From: Lysobacter sp. S4-A87
Lineage (GTDB): Bacteria > Pseudomonadota > Gammaproteobacteria > Xanthomonadales > Xanthomonadaceae
NCBI RefSeq assembly: GCF_022637455.1
Contig: NZ_CP093341.1
Location: 2,356,001-2,420,000 of the forward strand
Direction: 5' to 3'
Length of the DNA stretch: 64,000 nt
Under the pieces are notes generated by a model. That model saw only the letters and a list, made by a program, of their open reading frames with translations. It made no database searches and was not told where the DNA came from. This document shows positions 20,969 to 30,223 of the stretch, piece after piece. The stretch's first letter is position 1; every line of letters starts with the position of its first letter. The translations under genes and the position numbers were made by a program.

Positions 20969-21256
20969 TCAACGGCCGGCCAGCCGCCTGGGTGCCTGCG
21001 GGTTGGCCAGCACCAGCTGGACGATGCCGGCGTTGCGCTGGCAGGCGCGCTGGGTGTCGATCATCAGGCGGGTGCGCACGGCATAGGCCTGGCCGAGGTT
21101 GTCGACGCCGGTCAGGCGGGCGATGTCCTGCTGGCTGGGCAGCAGCGGACGCTGGCAGTCGATGGTGATCGTCGGCGACATCGGGTCGGTGGCTGACTGG
21201 GCGGCAGCGACGGGCGCGACGACGGCCAGCAGGAGGACGAAGAGACGGGTGTTCAT
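20969..21256 (-). CDS. Hypothetical small exported protein
   Basis: 95 residues. Signal peptide MNTRLFVLLLAVVAPVAAAQS, with cleavage probably after AAAQ or AA. The mature part has two cysteines (DCQRPLL, RACQRNAG) that could pair. A GGAG ribosome site precedes the ATG. It is divergent from a CadC-like regulator gene. Function unknown. Confidence 0.75.
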   Translation of the reverse strand: MNTRLFVLLLAVVAPVAAAQSATDPMSPTITIDCQRPLLPSQQDIARLTGVDNLGQAYAVRTRLMIDTQRACQRNAGIVQLVLANPQAPRRLAGR

Positions 21257-21446
21257 GGGAATCTCCAGGCGGTGCCGGTCGATTCCGGCGCGACCAGCCT
21301 CGCGCCGCGCCCGCTGCAGGTCTTGAGGCTGGGCTGAGGACGGGCGCAGGCTTGTGTTGGGCCCGCGGCCAATGCTTGGGGAATGCTTAGGCCGTGTGCA
21401 CCACCGGCCCGCGTATCCGTAATTGGGTGTTTTTCCACGTGACGCG

Positions 21447-23447
21447 ATGACCCGCCCTACTCCGCCCGTGCTCCGCTTCGACGACATCGTCCTGGACCTG
21501 CCAGGACGCCGCCTGCTGCGCGCGGGCCAGCCGCAGCCGCTGGAGCCCAAGGCCTTCGCGGTGCTCGAGCTGCTGGCCGGTTCACCGGGCCAGGTGTTCT
21601 GCCGCGACGAGATCCTCGACGCGGTCTGGGGCCATCGCCATGTCACCCCGGGCGTGCTCAACCGGGTGATCACCCTGGTCCGGCACGCCCTGGGCGAGGA
21701 CGCCCACAGCTCTCGCTACCTGCACACCGTGTACGGCTACGGCTACCGCTTCGACCTGCCGGCGCAGACGCAGGAGGCCGCAAGTGTGGATGACGCGCCG
21801 GTACACGCCGCGGTGGTGGCTGCGGTGGCCAACAGCGCGCCTGCCGTGGACGAAGCCAGCGCTGGCGTGCCGCTTCCGGTAGAGGCGCTTCCGACCACGC
21901 CGGTGCTGGCGCCCGCGGCGCGTTCACCTGCCCGGCGCTGGCTGCGCCATGGCGCGGCGATGGCGATCGCGCTGGTCGCGGTAGCTGTTTCGGTCTGGCT
22001 GTGGCGATCACCGCGACCGGGCAGTCAGGCGGCGCCGGCGCCGGTCCTGGCCGTCCTGCCGATGCGCGCAGTTGGCGACGATCCGCGTGGCCAGGCCTTT
22101 GCCGATGGCCTGAGCGAGGAAATGATCGGGCTGCTCGCCCACATCGACGGCTTGCGCGTGATCTCGCACACCGCCTCGTTCAAGTTCCGCGATCCCGCGC
22201 TGCCGATGACCGAGGTCGCGCGCCAGTTGCAGGCCACGCACCTGCTCGAGGGCAGCGTGCGCCAGGACGGTGAGCGCCTGCGCATCAGCCTGCACCTGGT
22301 CGAAGCCGACGCCAACCGCACCATCTGGTCGCAGAGCTTCGACCGCGAGTTCCGCGACATCTTCGCCGTGCAACGCAGTATTGCCTACGCGATCGCCAAC
22401 ACGCTGGAACTGCAGCTGGGCCTGTCGGCGACCTCGTCGAGCGCCGGCGAGGATCCGGCGCTGTACCGGCGCTACCTGCTGGCGCGCAACGCGTCGCCGC
22501 GTGCAGGCGAGGATCGCGGCGAGGCGGCGGAAGCCGCACTGCGCGAACTGACCCTCCAGCATCCCGACTATGCGCGCGCACAGGGCGGACTGGCGGTGAT
22601 CCTGTGGGGACGCTCGCTGTCGGCGCGGCCCGGCCGCGACGCGCTGCGGGCCGAGGCCGAGCAGATGGCGGCAAGGGCACTGCAACTGGACCCGCAGCAA
22701 CCCGAAGCCCACGCCGTCATCGCGGCCAAGGCGTGTCGCGCGCAGCAGTGGAGCGAGTGCATGCGCCTGTCGCAGCTCGCGATCAAGCTGGCGCCTTCCG
22801 ATGCGTGGTGCCGGGGATGGTACGCCTATCGCCTGGCGACGCTCGGCTACGTCCAGCAGGCCCTGCGCGAGACCGATGAGGCCCTGAAGCTGGCCCCGTT
22901 CGACCAGGACCTGCATTTCTGGCGAGGCCGCCTGCTCGACACCCTGGGCCGCCATGAAGAGGCGCAGGAGCATCTGGCACTGGCGCCGCCCGATCGCGTC
23001 GCGACCGCGTCGTTCTTCAACGCGGTATGGCGCCGCGACTACACCACCGCGCAACGGCTGGTCGAAGCGTTGCCCGCCGACCTGCCCTGGCGCGCATCGG
23101 AACTGGCCGCCGTCGCCGCACTGCGTGACCCAACGCTGTGGCCAGCCGTGCCGCCGGCGATCGATGTCTCTGAACGGCATCCGCTGCATGGCCAGGTCCC
23201 GTACGACTTCACCCGCCTGCTGTTGCCGGTGCGCGATTACGCGCGCGACATCGATGGACTCGATGCCGTGCAGCAGGCGGGATACGCCTCTTACCAGTGG
23301 GTGTTCTGGCAACCCGAATCGCGCGAGCTGCGGCAGCACCCGGCATTCCAGCGCTACCTCCAGCGCAGCGGCATTGCGGCGTACTGGCGCGAGCATGGCT
23401 GGCCGGATGTGTGTCGCGCCGATGGGGTCGGCGTAGCCTGCGATTAG
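21447..23447 (+). CDS. CadC-like winged-helix regulator with membrane segment and TPR region
   Basis: 666 residues. Residues ~8-105 form an OmpR/CadC-type DNA-binding winged helix (LEPKAFAVLELLAGSPGQVFCRDEI, YLHTVYGYGYRFDL). A Pro/Ala linker leads to one membrane helix near 175-190 (GAAMAIALVAVAVSVWLW). The periplasmic part begins with a TolB/adenylate-cyclase-associated FlgO-like domain (LAVLPMRAVGDDPRGQAFADGLSEEMI) followed by TPR-like helices. A one-component membrane signal sensor; the signal is unknown. The divergent exported protein at 20969-21256 is a candidate target. Confidence 0.85.
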   Translation: MTRPTPPVLRFDDIVLDLPGRRLLRAGQPQPLEPKAFAVLELLAGSPGQVFCRDEILDAVWGHRHVTPGVLNRVITLVRHALGEDAHSSRYLHTVYGYGYRFDLPAQTQEAASVDDAPVHAAVVAAVANSAPAVDEASAGVPLPVEALPTTPVLAPAARSPARRWLRHGAAMAIALVAVAVSVWLWRSPRPGSQAAPAPVLAVLPMRAVGDDPRGQAFADGLSEEMIGLLAHIDGLRVISHTASFKFRDPALPMTEVARQLQATHLLEGSVRQDGERLRISLHLVEADANRTIWSQSFDREFRDIFAVQRSIAYAIANTLELQLGLSATSSSAGEDPALYRRYLLARNASPRAGEDRGEAAEAALRELTLQHPDYARAQGGLAVILWGRSLSARPGRDALRAEAEQMAARALQLDPQQPEAHAVIAAKACRAQQWSECMRLSQLAIKLAPSDAWCRGWYAYRLATLGYVQQALRETDEALKLAPFDQDLHFWRGRLLDTLGRHEEAQEHLALAPPDRVATASFFNAVWRRDYTTAQRLVEALPADLPWRASELAAVAALRDPTLWPAVPPAIDVSERHPLHGQVPYDFTRLLLPVRDYARDIDGLDAVQQAGYASYQWVFWQPESRELRQHPAFQRYLQRSGIAAYWREHGWPDVCRADGVGVACD

Positions 23448-23501
23448 CGCACTGCTCGTGGGTTCAACGTCCGCGTTGGGTGCGGACGGGTGGAGCATGG
23501 T

Positions 23502-23939
23502 CTAGAACCAGCTGGGCGGTATCCCGAGTGCCTGGCACTCCGCGCGCTCTGACGGTGGCCCGTCGTCGTTGCGGCTGAGGTGTTCCCGTGCGCAGGCTTC
23601 CTTGTTGGAGATGTCTTCCTGCGGGCTCTGCGGCGGCTCGTCGCTGCTGAACGGTAGCGAGAACGAAGGCTGCGAGCGGTTGAATATGGTGTCCGGGTTG
23701 CGTGTTCCATCCATGCCGGGCGGGAGCCCGAACGGATTCTCAGGGTTACCGGTGAGAGTGATCGACGGGATCGAGAGCTGCATTGGCGGCGGGAGATGTT
23801 CCGGCGCGACCGCCGTCGACGCGTCCTTCTCCTGACCGCCTTCCCTTGCCTGTACCGCTTCCGGAAACGGGACGACGAGCATCGCCGCGAGTGTCAGGGC
23901 AGCGCACGTCCGCATGGCATTTGCCGGGTTGCCTGCCAT
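23502..23939 (-). CDS. Hypothetical exported protein
   Basis: 145 residues. A signal peptide is predicted (MAGNPANAMRTCAALTLAAMLVVPFPEAVQA). The mature protein is Pro/Ser-rich with two cysteines (EACAREHL, AECQALG) and ends PPSWF. A good ribosome site (ggagag) supports the ATG at 23939 over 23957. No family recognised. Confidence 0.7.
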   Translation of the reverse strand: MAGNPANAMRTCAALTLAAMLVVPFPEAVQAREGGQEKDASTAVAPEHLPPPMQLSIPSITLTGNPENPFGLPPGMDGTRNPDTIFNRSQPSFSLPFSSDEPPQSPQEDISNKEACAREHLSRNDDGPPSERAECQALGIPPSWF

Positions 23940-24033
23940 GACCTCTCCTTTCGACACTCCAGGCTGGAGCAGGGAGGCATCAATTGAAGCCGCGCGCGCC
24001 GCGGCGCTCCATCAGAATTGTCTTAATCGCGCC

Positions 24034-25020
24034 TCATCTAGGGCGGCGCGCGGTGCGTCCCGCCTCGTATGCCTGCAGATGGCACCAGGCCGCTGCAAGC
24101 AGCGGCGCCGGCTGCGCCGCTGCATGCGCACGGTGCAGCATGTCGCCGACGATCTGCATGGCCTCCACCGGTTGCCCGGCTTCGAGGTCGCGGAGCATCG
24201 AGGCCTTCAGCGGCGAATCGGTCTGGGTCAGCGTATCGAGCGCGGCCTGCCGGGCCGCCTCGGGGATCGGTTCGCCTTCGGCATCGGCGACGGCCAGGCA
24301 TTCGGCGTAGAGCGCGCGCATGAAGGCGTCGCCACCCTCGGTGGCAACGATGCCGCCGACGCTGGTTCGCATCAGGCAGGTGCCTGCGGCCAGGGTCGAC
24401 AGAAAGGTGTACTTGCCCCACTGCTCTTTGGCGATTCGCAGCGAGCGCACGTGATCGATGCCTGCGCCGGCACACAACGCGGCGAAAGCACGGGTGCGTT
24501 CGCTGTCGGGATTGCCTTCGGGGTTGGAATCGGGGTTGGAATCGGGGTTGGAATCGCGCTCGCCAAAGGTGATCGAGGCCGGGCGGCCCAGGTGCAGCAC
24601 TTCGCCCTGCGATCCTTTCATCGCGCTGATGAAGCACAGGCCACCGAGGACACGCTTCCGGCCGAAGCGCTGGTCCAGCAGCGGGTAGTGCGCCAGACCA
24701 TTGAGGATCGGCAGGACTGCGGTGCCTTCGGCGACGGCCGGTGCCGCTGCGGCCATCGCGCTGTCGAGGTCGTAGGCCTTGCAGCTCAGCAGCACCAGAT
24801 CGAACGGGCGCTCGCGGGCCAGTGCGGGCAGCGCCTCGGCGGTGACGTGCGCAACGTCGACGTCGGCATCGCCGAGCGGGCTGCGCAATGCCAGGCCGTG
24901 TGCATCCAGCTGTGCTGCGCGCGCCGGACGCACCAGGAAGGTGATGTCGGCGCCCGACTGCGCCAGGCGTCCGCCGAAGTAGCCGCCGGTGCCGCCGGCG
25001 CCGAGGACCAGGACGCGCAT
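24034..25020 (-). CDS. panE: 2-dehydropantoate 2-reductase (ketopantoate reductase)
   Basis: 328 residues. The Rossmann nucleotide motif GAGGTGGYFGGRLAQSG starts at residue 7, and SCKAYDLD (lysine), ILNGLAHYP (asparagine) and AKEQWGKYTFLSTLAAGT are the PanE substrate and cofactor segments. It reduces ketopantoate to pantoate with NADPH for pantothenate synthesis. Oddity: between the two domains, residues ~156-173 are a repetitive Asp-Ser-Asn-Pro stretch coded by a 12-bp tandem repeat. Confidence 0.88.
   Translation of the reverse strand: MRVLVLGAGGTGGYFGGRLAQSGADITFLVRPARAAQLDAHGLALRSPLGDADVDVAHVTAEALPALARERPFDLVLLSCKAYDLDSAMAAAAPAVAEGTAVLPILNGLAHYPLLDQRFGRKRVLGGLCFISAMKGSQGEVLHLGRPASITFGERDSNPDSNPDSNPEGNPDSERTRAFAALCAGAGIDHVRSLRIAKEQWGKYTFLSTLAAGTCLMRTSVGGIVATEGGDAFMRALYAECLAVADAEGEPIPEAARQAALDTLTQTDSPLKASMLRDLEAGQPVEAMQIVGDMLHRAHAAAQPAPLLAAAWCHLQAYEAGRTARRPR
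24521..24556. repeat. 12-bp tandem repeat (three perfect copies) inside panE
   Basis: Three exact copies of gggttggaatcg, with a degenerate fourth just before them. The unit is a multiple of three, so copy-number change keeps the frame and only changes the number of DSNP tetrapeptides. Confidence 0.9.
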
Positions 25021-25030
25021 GCGTCGCTCC

Positions 25031-25831
25031 TCAGCTGCGCAGGCCGACGCCGCGCTTGAGCAGCCACAGGCCGAGCGATGCCAGCGCCACCACGAAGGCC
25101 ATCATCAGCGTGTAGGCCACCCACACCGGCACGTCGCTGACACCCAGCAGGCCGTAGCGGAAGGCGTTGACCATGTAGAAGATCGGGTTGGCGTGCGTCA
25201 TCGCCTCGGCCCACGGCGGCAGCAGCTTGACCGAATAGAACACGCCGCCGAGGTAGGTCAGCGGGGTCAGGATGAAGGTCGGGACGATCGCGATGTCGTC
25301 GAACTTCTTGGCGTACACCGCGTTGACGAACCCGGCCAGCGAGAAGATCGTCGCGCCCAGGAGGACGGTGGTGAAGGTGACCAGCGGATGCGGGATGCGC
25401 ACCTTGGTGAAGAACATCGCGATCACCAGCACGATCGCGCCGACCATCAGGCCGCGCAGGACCGCACCGGCGACGTAGCCGCCCAGAATCACCCAGTTCG
25501 GCATCGGGCTGACCAGCAGCTCCTCGACGTGGCGACCGAACTTGGCGCCGAAGAACGACGACGAGATGTTGCCGTAGCTGTTCTGGATCACGCTCATCAT
25601 CACCAGCCCGGGGACGATGAAGTCCATGTACTTGATGCCGTCCATCTCGCCTACGCGCGAACCGATCAGGCCGCCGAAGATCAGGAAGTACAGGGTCATC
25701 GTGATCGCCGGCGGCACCAGGGTCTGGCCCCAGATGCGCAGGATGCGGTTGATTTCACGGCGGACGATCGTGCCCAGCGCGATCAGGTTGCGCTGGTGGT
25801 CCGTGAGGGGTTTGGCGACGGCGGTGTTCAT
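25031..25831 (-). CDS. yadH: ABC-2 type transporter permease (YadH-like)
   Basis: 266 residues with six hydrophobic helices and the ABC2 signature region (SFFGAKFGRHVEELLVSPMPNWVILGGYVAGAVLRG). It partners the ATP-binding protein encoded immediately upstream (25902-26927), as YadG/YadH do in E. coli. Its export substrate is unknown. The ATG at 25831 is chosen because MNTAVAKPL leads directly to the conserved domain. Confidence 0.88.
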   Translation of the reverse strand: MNTAVAKPLTDHQRNLIALGTIVRREINRILRIWGQTLVPPAITMTLYFLIFGGLIGSRVGEMDGIKYMDFIVPGLVMMSVIQNSYGNISSSFFGAKFGRHVEELLVSPMPNWVILGGYVAGAVLRGLMVGAIVLVIAMFFTKVRIPHPLVTFTTVLLGATIFSLAGFVNAVYAKKFDDIAIVPTFILTPLTYLGGVFYSVKLLPPWAEAMTHANPIFYMVNAFRYGLLGVSDVPVWVAYTLMMAFVVALASLGLWLLKRGVGLRS

Positions 25832-25901
25832 GCTTCGTCCTGCGAATTCGGTGTGGTGTGCTCCGCGCCTTCGCTGGGGGCGAAAGGCAGGGAGCAGTTC
25901 A

Positions 25902-26927
25902 TCAGGCAACCTGTTCGGGCGGCGCCTGCGCGGTGCCGTCCTGCGCGTTCTCGCCGGTCAGGCGGACGAACAGTTCCTCGAGGCGGTTGGACTTGGTCCG
26001 CATCGAGCGCACCCGGATGCCAGCATCGCCCAGCACGGCGAACACACGGTTGAGGTCCATCGCGCGCGGCATCTCGATATCGAGGGTGTGGTCGTCGGCG
26101 GCGAGCAGGGTCGTGCCTTCGATCAGCGGCAGCGTCGCCGGCAGCTGGCCGTCGATGTCGAGCAGGAAGCCCTCGACGTCGAGCTTGGCCAGCAACACCT
26201 TCATCGGGCCGCGCTCGACAATGCGGCCGCGGTCGATGATGGCCAGGTTGCGGCACAGGCTCTCGGCTTCTTCCAGGTAGTGCGTGGTCAGGATGATCGT
26301 CGTGCCGGCGGCATTGATCTCCTTGAGCGTCTTCCACATGCCGCGGCGGATCTCGATGTCGACACCCGCGGTGGGTTCGTCGAGGATCAGCAGCCGCGGC
26401 TGGGTCATCATGGCCCGCGCGATCATCAGCCGGCGCTTCATGCCGCCCGACAGCGTGCGGCTCATCATGTTGGCCTTTTCCCACAAGTGGGCGCGCTTGA
26501 GCTCGACTTCGGCGCGGCGCAGCGCCTCCTCGCGCGGCACGCCGTAGAAGCCGGCGTAGTTGACCAGGATGTCGAGGGGTTTCTCGAACATGTTGAAGTT
26601 CAGCTCCTGCGGCACCAGGCCGATCAGGCGCATGGCGGCGTCGCGCTGGCGTGCCAGGTCGACGCCGAAGATCGACACCGAGCCGGCGCTGAGGTTCACC
26701 AGCGAGCTGACGATGCCGATCAGGGTGCTCTTGCCGGCGCCGTTGGGACCGAGCAGGGCGAAGAAGTCGCCGGGCATGACATCCAGGGAGACGCCCTTGA
26801 GCGCCTCCACGCGGTTGTCGTAGGTCTTGCGCAGGTCGCGCACGGACAGCGCGGGCGCGATTGCTGCGGGGGCGACAGTGGCGGAAGCGGCGCTTGCCGC
26901 GGTGGAGAGGTTCGAAGCCGGGGTCAT
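25902..26927 (-). CDS. yadG: ABC transporter ATP-binding protein (YadG-like)
   Basis: 341 residues. Walker A GPNGAGKST (~60-68), Q-loop, signature LSGGMKRRLMIARA, Walker B LLILDEPTAGVD and the H-loop TTHYLEEAE are all intact. The N-terminal ~25 residues are Ala/Ser-rich and not conserved, so a later start is possible. An extra C-terminal domain of ~100 residues matches YadG. Cytoplasmic ATPase for the permease encoded 70 bp downstream. Confidence 0.9.
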   Translation of the reverse strand: MTPASNLSTAASAASATVAPAAIAPALSVRDLRKTYDNRVEALKGVSLDVMPGDFFALLGPNGAGKSTLIGIVSSLVNLSAGSVSIFGVDLARQRDAAMRLIGLVPQELNFNMFEKPLDILVNYAGFYGVPREEALRRAEVELKRAHLWEKANMMSRTLSGGMKRRLMIARAMMTQPRLLILDEPTAGVDIEIRRGMWKTLKEINAAGTTIILTTHYLEEAESLCRNLAIIDRGRIVERGPMKVLLAKLDVEGFLLDIDGQLPATLPLIEGTTLLAADDHTLDIEMPRAMDLNRVFAVLGDAGIRVRSMRTKSNRLEELFVRLTGENAQDGTAQAPPEQVA

Positions 26928-27046
26928 CTGGGAGGCCTGTTGTGAAGCGTGCCTTCGCCGCGAGCCGCGCAGCGATAACCGGTAGTATAGGCGGCCTCGT
27001 GCCGGCACTCCGGCTACAGTCTGTTGCAACTTCCACCGGTATTGTC

Positions 27047-27814
27047 GTGGCCATCCAGCATTTCCCTCTCAAGCTCGTTTCGCGCCGGATGCTGGCCCCC
27101 ACGGTCGGCCACTACACCTTCGTCCGCGACGACGGCCAGCCGCTGGATTTCATCCCGGGCCAGTTCATCCAGGTCCACTTCACCTACGCCGACGGCACCG
27201 CGACCAAGCGCAGCTACTCGCTGGCCACCATCCACGACCACGCCCTGGGACCGGGCGAGGCGGTGGAGATCGCTGTCAGCTACGTGGCCGGCGGCGCCGC
27301 CACGGCGTTGTTCGAGGGGCTGGAGGCCGACGGGCGGGTGGACGCCAGCGGTCCGTTCGGGCGCTTCTGCCTGATGCCGGCCGACGCCAACAAGCGCTAC
27401 CTGCTGATCGGCACCGGCACCGGCGTCACGCCGTACCGGGCCATGCTGCCGCAGCTGGAAGCGCAGATCCGCGAGCGCGGCATCCAGGTCGTGCTGCTGT
27501 TCGGCGCGCGCACGCCGGCCGAGCTGCTCTACGGCGACGAATTCCGCGCCTTTGCCGGCAAGTACCCGCAGAACTTCCGCTTCGTTCCGTGCTTCTCGCG
27601 CGAGCTGCCCGAGCCCGGCTCGGCGCAGGCCCACGCCGATGTGCGCCACGGCTACGTGCAGCAGTACCTCGACGAGTTCGCGCCCAGCGCCGGCGACGAC
27701 ATCGCCTACCTGTGCGGCAATCCGAACATGGTCGATGCCTGCTTCGAGACACTGAAGGGCCATGGCCTGCCGGTGCCGCAGATCCGCCGCGAGAAGTACG
27801 TCAGCAGCAAGTAA
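27047..27814 (+). CDS. fpr: Ferredoxin/flavodoxin--NADP reductase
   Basis: 255 residues from a GTG start. FAD-binding domain with KRSYSLATI (RxYS motif), then the NADP domain GTGTGVTPYRAML and the C-terminal YLCGNPNMVDACFETL. Ends REKYVSSK, lacking the usual terminal Trp. It transfers electrons between NADPH and ferredoxin or flavodoxin, often in oxidative-stress or iron-sulphur contexts. No ATG fits the conserved beta-strand start (AIQHFPLKLVSRR), so GTG at 27047 is preferred. Confidence 0.9.
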   Translation: MAIQHFPLKLVSRRMLAPTVGHYTFVRDDGQPLDFIPGQFIQVHFTYADGTATKRSYSLATIHDHALGPGEAVEIAVSYVAGGAATALFEGLEADGRVDASGPFGRFCLMPADANKRYLLIGTGTGVTPYRAMLPQLEAQIRERGIQVVLLFGARTPAELLYGDEFRAFAGKYPQNFRFVPCFSRELPEPGSAQAHADVRHGYVQQYLDEFAPSAGDDIAYLCGNPNMVDACFETLKGHGLPVPQIRREKYVSSK

Positions 27815-27923
27815 GGCACCACGGCCGGGGTAGTCCTGGTCGGAGCATCGCGCGGCCACATTCATCCCGCGCCCCTCGTCTGGCATCCTTGAAGGCGCTT
27901 TGCCTTATGGACGAGAGGGAACC

Positions 27924-29480
27924 ATGCGCAAGATCGGGGGAAGGACGGCCGCGCTCGCGGCGGTCCCGTTGTGGTCAGGCCTGCTGTTGTCGGGCCTGCT
28001 GTTGCCGGGGTGCGGATCGCAGCTCGCGGAATCGTCCGGAACGGCCAAGGCCACCGGGCAACGCATGTTCGGCGCCATTGCATTCGAGCCGTGCACGTTG
28101 TCGGCGCCGCTGTCGCCGACCAGCATCGACGCGCAATGCGCGAAGTTCGAGGTAGCCGAGAACCCGGCCGAACCCAAGGGTCGCAGGATCGCCCTCAACA
28201 TGGCCTGGCTGCCTGCCAGCGACCAGTCGGGTGGCACCGTCGATCCGGTGTTCTTCCTCGCCGGCGGCCCCGGCCAGGCCGCCACCGAGTACGCCGCGCA
28301 GATCGACGTGGCGCTGCGCGATGTGCGCAAGCAGCGCGACATCGTCCTGATCGACCAGCGTGGCACCGGCAAGCTGAGTCCGCTCGATTGCCGCGACGGC
28401 AATGGCCGTGAGCTCGCGCTGCCCGATGCCGACGAAACCGATGCGAACGCAATCGCCGATTACGCGGCACGTTGCGCCCAGGCGCTGGCCGGCAAGGCGG
28501 ACCCGCGCCAGTACACCACCACGCAGGCAATTGCCGACCTCGATGCGGTGCGTACCGCGCTCGGTGTCGACCGCATCAACCTGGTCGGCGTGTCTTACGG
28601 CACGCGCGTGGCGCAGCAGTACGCCGCGCACTATGGGCAGCACACGCGGTCGATCGTCCTCGACGGCGTAGCGCCGAACGAGCTGGTCGTCGGTGGCGAG
28701 TTCGCCCGGACCTTCGAGCGTGCACTGGGTCTGCAGGTCGCGCAGTGCCAGAAACTGGCCAGCTGCAGGAAGCGCTTCCCGCAGGACCTGCGCACGCAGC
28801 TGCACGCGCTCAAGGCGCGCCTGGCTGCCGCCCCGGTGGACGTCGAGTACCGCGATCCGGCCAGCGCCGAGGTCAAGCACGACACGCTCACCGCCGATAC
28901 CGTCGTTGGCCTGACCCATCTGTTCTCGTACATGCCGCAGATGGCGTCGCTGCTGCCGGTGGTGATCGACGAGGCCGACCGCGGCCGCTACGCACCGCTG
29001 ATGGCGCTGTCGCAGATGATGACGCGCGAAGTCGGCGGGCAGATGTCGCGCAGCATGCAGTGGTCGGTGATCTGCGCCGAGGATGCCGATCGCTATCGCC
29101 CGGATCCCGCCGATGCCGACACGGTGCTGGGCGCGGACGTCGCGACGGCCTTCTTCGCCGCCTGCAGCCGCTGGCCGCATGGATCGCGTCCGGCCGACTT
29201 CAACGCGCCGTTGAAGTCGAACGTGCCGGCGCTGCTGCTGTCGGGCGAGATCGATCCGGTGACGCCGCCCTCGTATGGCGAGCAGGTGCTCAAGGGCCTG
29301 CCCAATGGCCGCCACCTGGTGCTGCGCGGCCAGGGCCACAACGTCAGCGGCGTCGGCTGCGTGCCGAAGCTGGTGGGCCAGTTCCTCGAATCGACCGACG
29401 CACGCAAGCTCGACGCCAAGTGCGTGGACGCGATCGGCTACGTGCCGCCGTTCACCGGCTTCAACGGGTGGGAACCATGA
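27924..29480 (+). CDS. Exported alpha/beta hydrolase (TAP/prolyl iminopeptidase-like) lipoprotein
   Basis: 518 residues. A lipoprotein signal ends LLLPGC at about residue 27. The hydrolase core has the oxyanion strip FFLAGGPGQ, the nucleophile elbow GVSYGTR (GxSxG), a late acid in GEIDPVTPP and a His in GQGHNVSGVG; the C-terminal part matches TAP-like peptidases. It likely cleaves peptides or esters in the periplasm. Its stop overlaps the next ATG (ATGA), placing it at the head of an operon with an ABC exporter. Confidence 0.88.
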   Translation: MRKIGGRTAALAAVPLWSGLLLSGLLLPGCGSQLAESSGTAKATGQRMFGAIAFEPCTLSAPLSPTSIDAQCAKFEVAENPAEPKGRRIALNMAWLPASDQSGGTVDPVFFLAGGPGQAATEYAAQIDVALRDVRKQRDIVLIDQRGTGKLSPLDCRDGNGRELALPDADETDANAIADYAARCAQALAGKADPRQYTTTQAIADLDAVRTALGVDRINLVGVSYGTRVAQQYAAHYGQHTRSIVLDGVAPNELVVGGEFARTFERALGLQVAQCQKLASCRKRFPQDLRTQLHALKARLAAAPVDVEYRDPASAEVKHDTLTADTVVGLTHLFSYMPQMASLLPVVIDEADRGRYAPLMALSQMMTREVGGQMSRSMQWSVICAEDADRYRPDPADADTVLGADVATAFFAACSRWPHGSRPADFNAPLKSNVPALLLSGEIDPVTPPSYGEQVLKGLPNGRHLVLRGQGHNVSGVGCVPKLVGQFLESTDARKLDAKCVDAIGYVPPFTGFNGWEP

Positions 29481-30223
29481 TCATCGCCAACGACCTGCAC
29501 AAGAGTTTCAAGACCAAGACCGGCACCGTGCGCGCCGTCGACGGCGTTCATTTCGAAGCGCACGACGGCCAGATCACCGGCCTGCTCGGCCCGAACGGCG
29601 CCGGCAAGACCACCACGCTGCGCATGCTCTACACGCTGATGAAACCGGACGCTGGCCAGGTGATGGTGGACGGCATCGATGCTGCGCGCGATCCCGAAGC
29701 GGTTCGTCGCGCCCTGGGCGTTCTGCCCGACGCGCGCGGCGTCTACAAGCGCCTGACCGCGCGCGAGAACATTGCCTACTTCGGCGAGCTGCACGGCATG
29801 TCCGCGCAGGCAATCGCGCAGCGCACGCAGACGCTGGCCGATGCGTTGCAGATGCACGACATCCTCGACCGCCAGACCGAAGGCTTCTCGCAGGGCCAGC
29901 GCACCAAGACCGCCATCGCGCGCGCACTGGTGCACGACCCGCGCAACGTGATCCTTGATGAACCGACCAACGGACTGGACGTGATGACCACCCGCGCGAT
30001 GCGCACCTTCCTGCAACAGCTTCGCGCCGAGGGCCGCTGCGTCATCTTCTCCAGCCACATCATGCAGGAGGTCGCTGCGCTGTGTGACCGCATCGTCATC
30101 ATCGCCAAGGGCCAGGTCGTGGCCGCGGGCAGTGCCGACGAGCTTCGTGCGCAGACCGGTGAAGCCAACCTCGAGGACGCCTTCGTCAAGGCGATCGGCT
30201 CGGAGGAGGGCCTGCACGCATGA
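29477..30223 (+). CDS. natA: ABC transporter ATP-binding protein (NatA-like)
   Basis: 248 residues. Walker A LGPNGAGKTTT (~36-46), a signature that reads FSQGQRTKTAIARAL instead of LSGGQ, Walker B NVILDEPTNGLD and H-loop FSSHIMQEV. This matches NatA, which with NatB forms a sodium or drug exporter. Start and stop both overlap neighbours by four bases, giving a tight operon. Confidence 0.88.
   Translation: MIIANDLHKSFKTKTGTVRAVDGVHFEAHDGQITGLLGPNGAGKTTTLRMLYTLMKPDAGQVMVDGIDAARDPEAVRRALGVLPDARGVYKRLTARENIAYFGELHGMSAQAIAQRTQTLADALQMHDILDRQTEGFSQGQRTKTAIARALVHDPRNVILDEPTNGLDVMTTRAMRTFLQQLRAEGRCVIFSSHIMQEVAALCDRIVIIAKGQVVAAGSADELRAQTGEANLEDAFVKAIGSEEGLHA

Noticed and set aside
21429-21444. Possible fourth parS (tttttccacgtgacgc)
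   Set aside because: Only the central ccacgtg and one flank match; the right arm fails, so it is a chance half-site.
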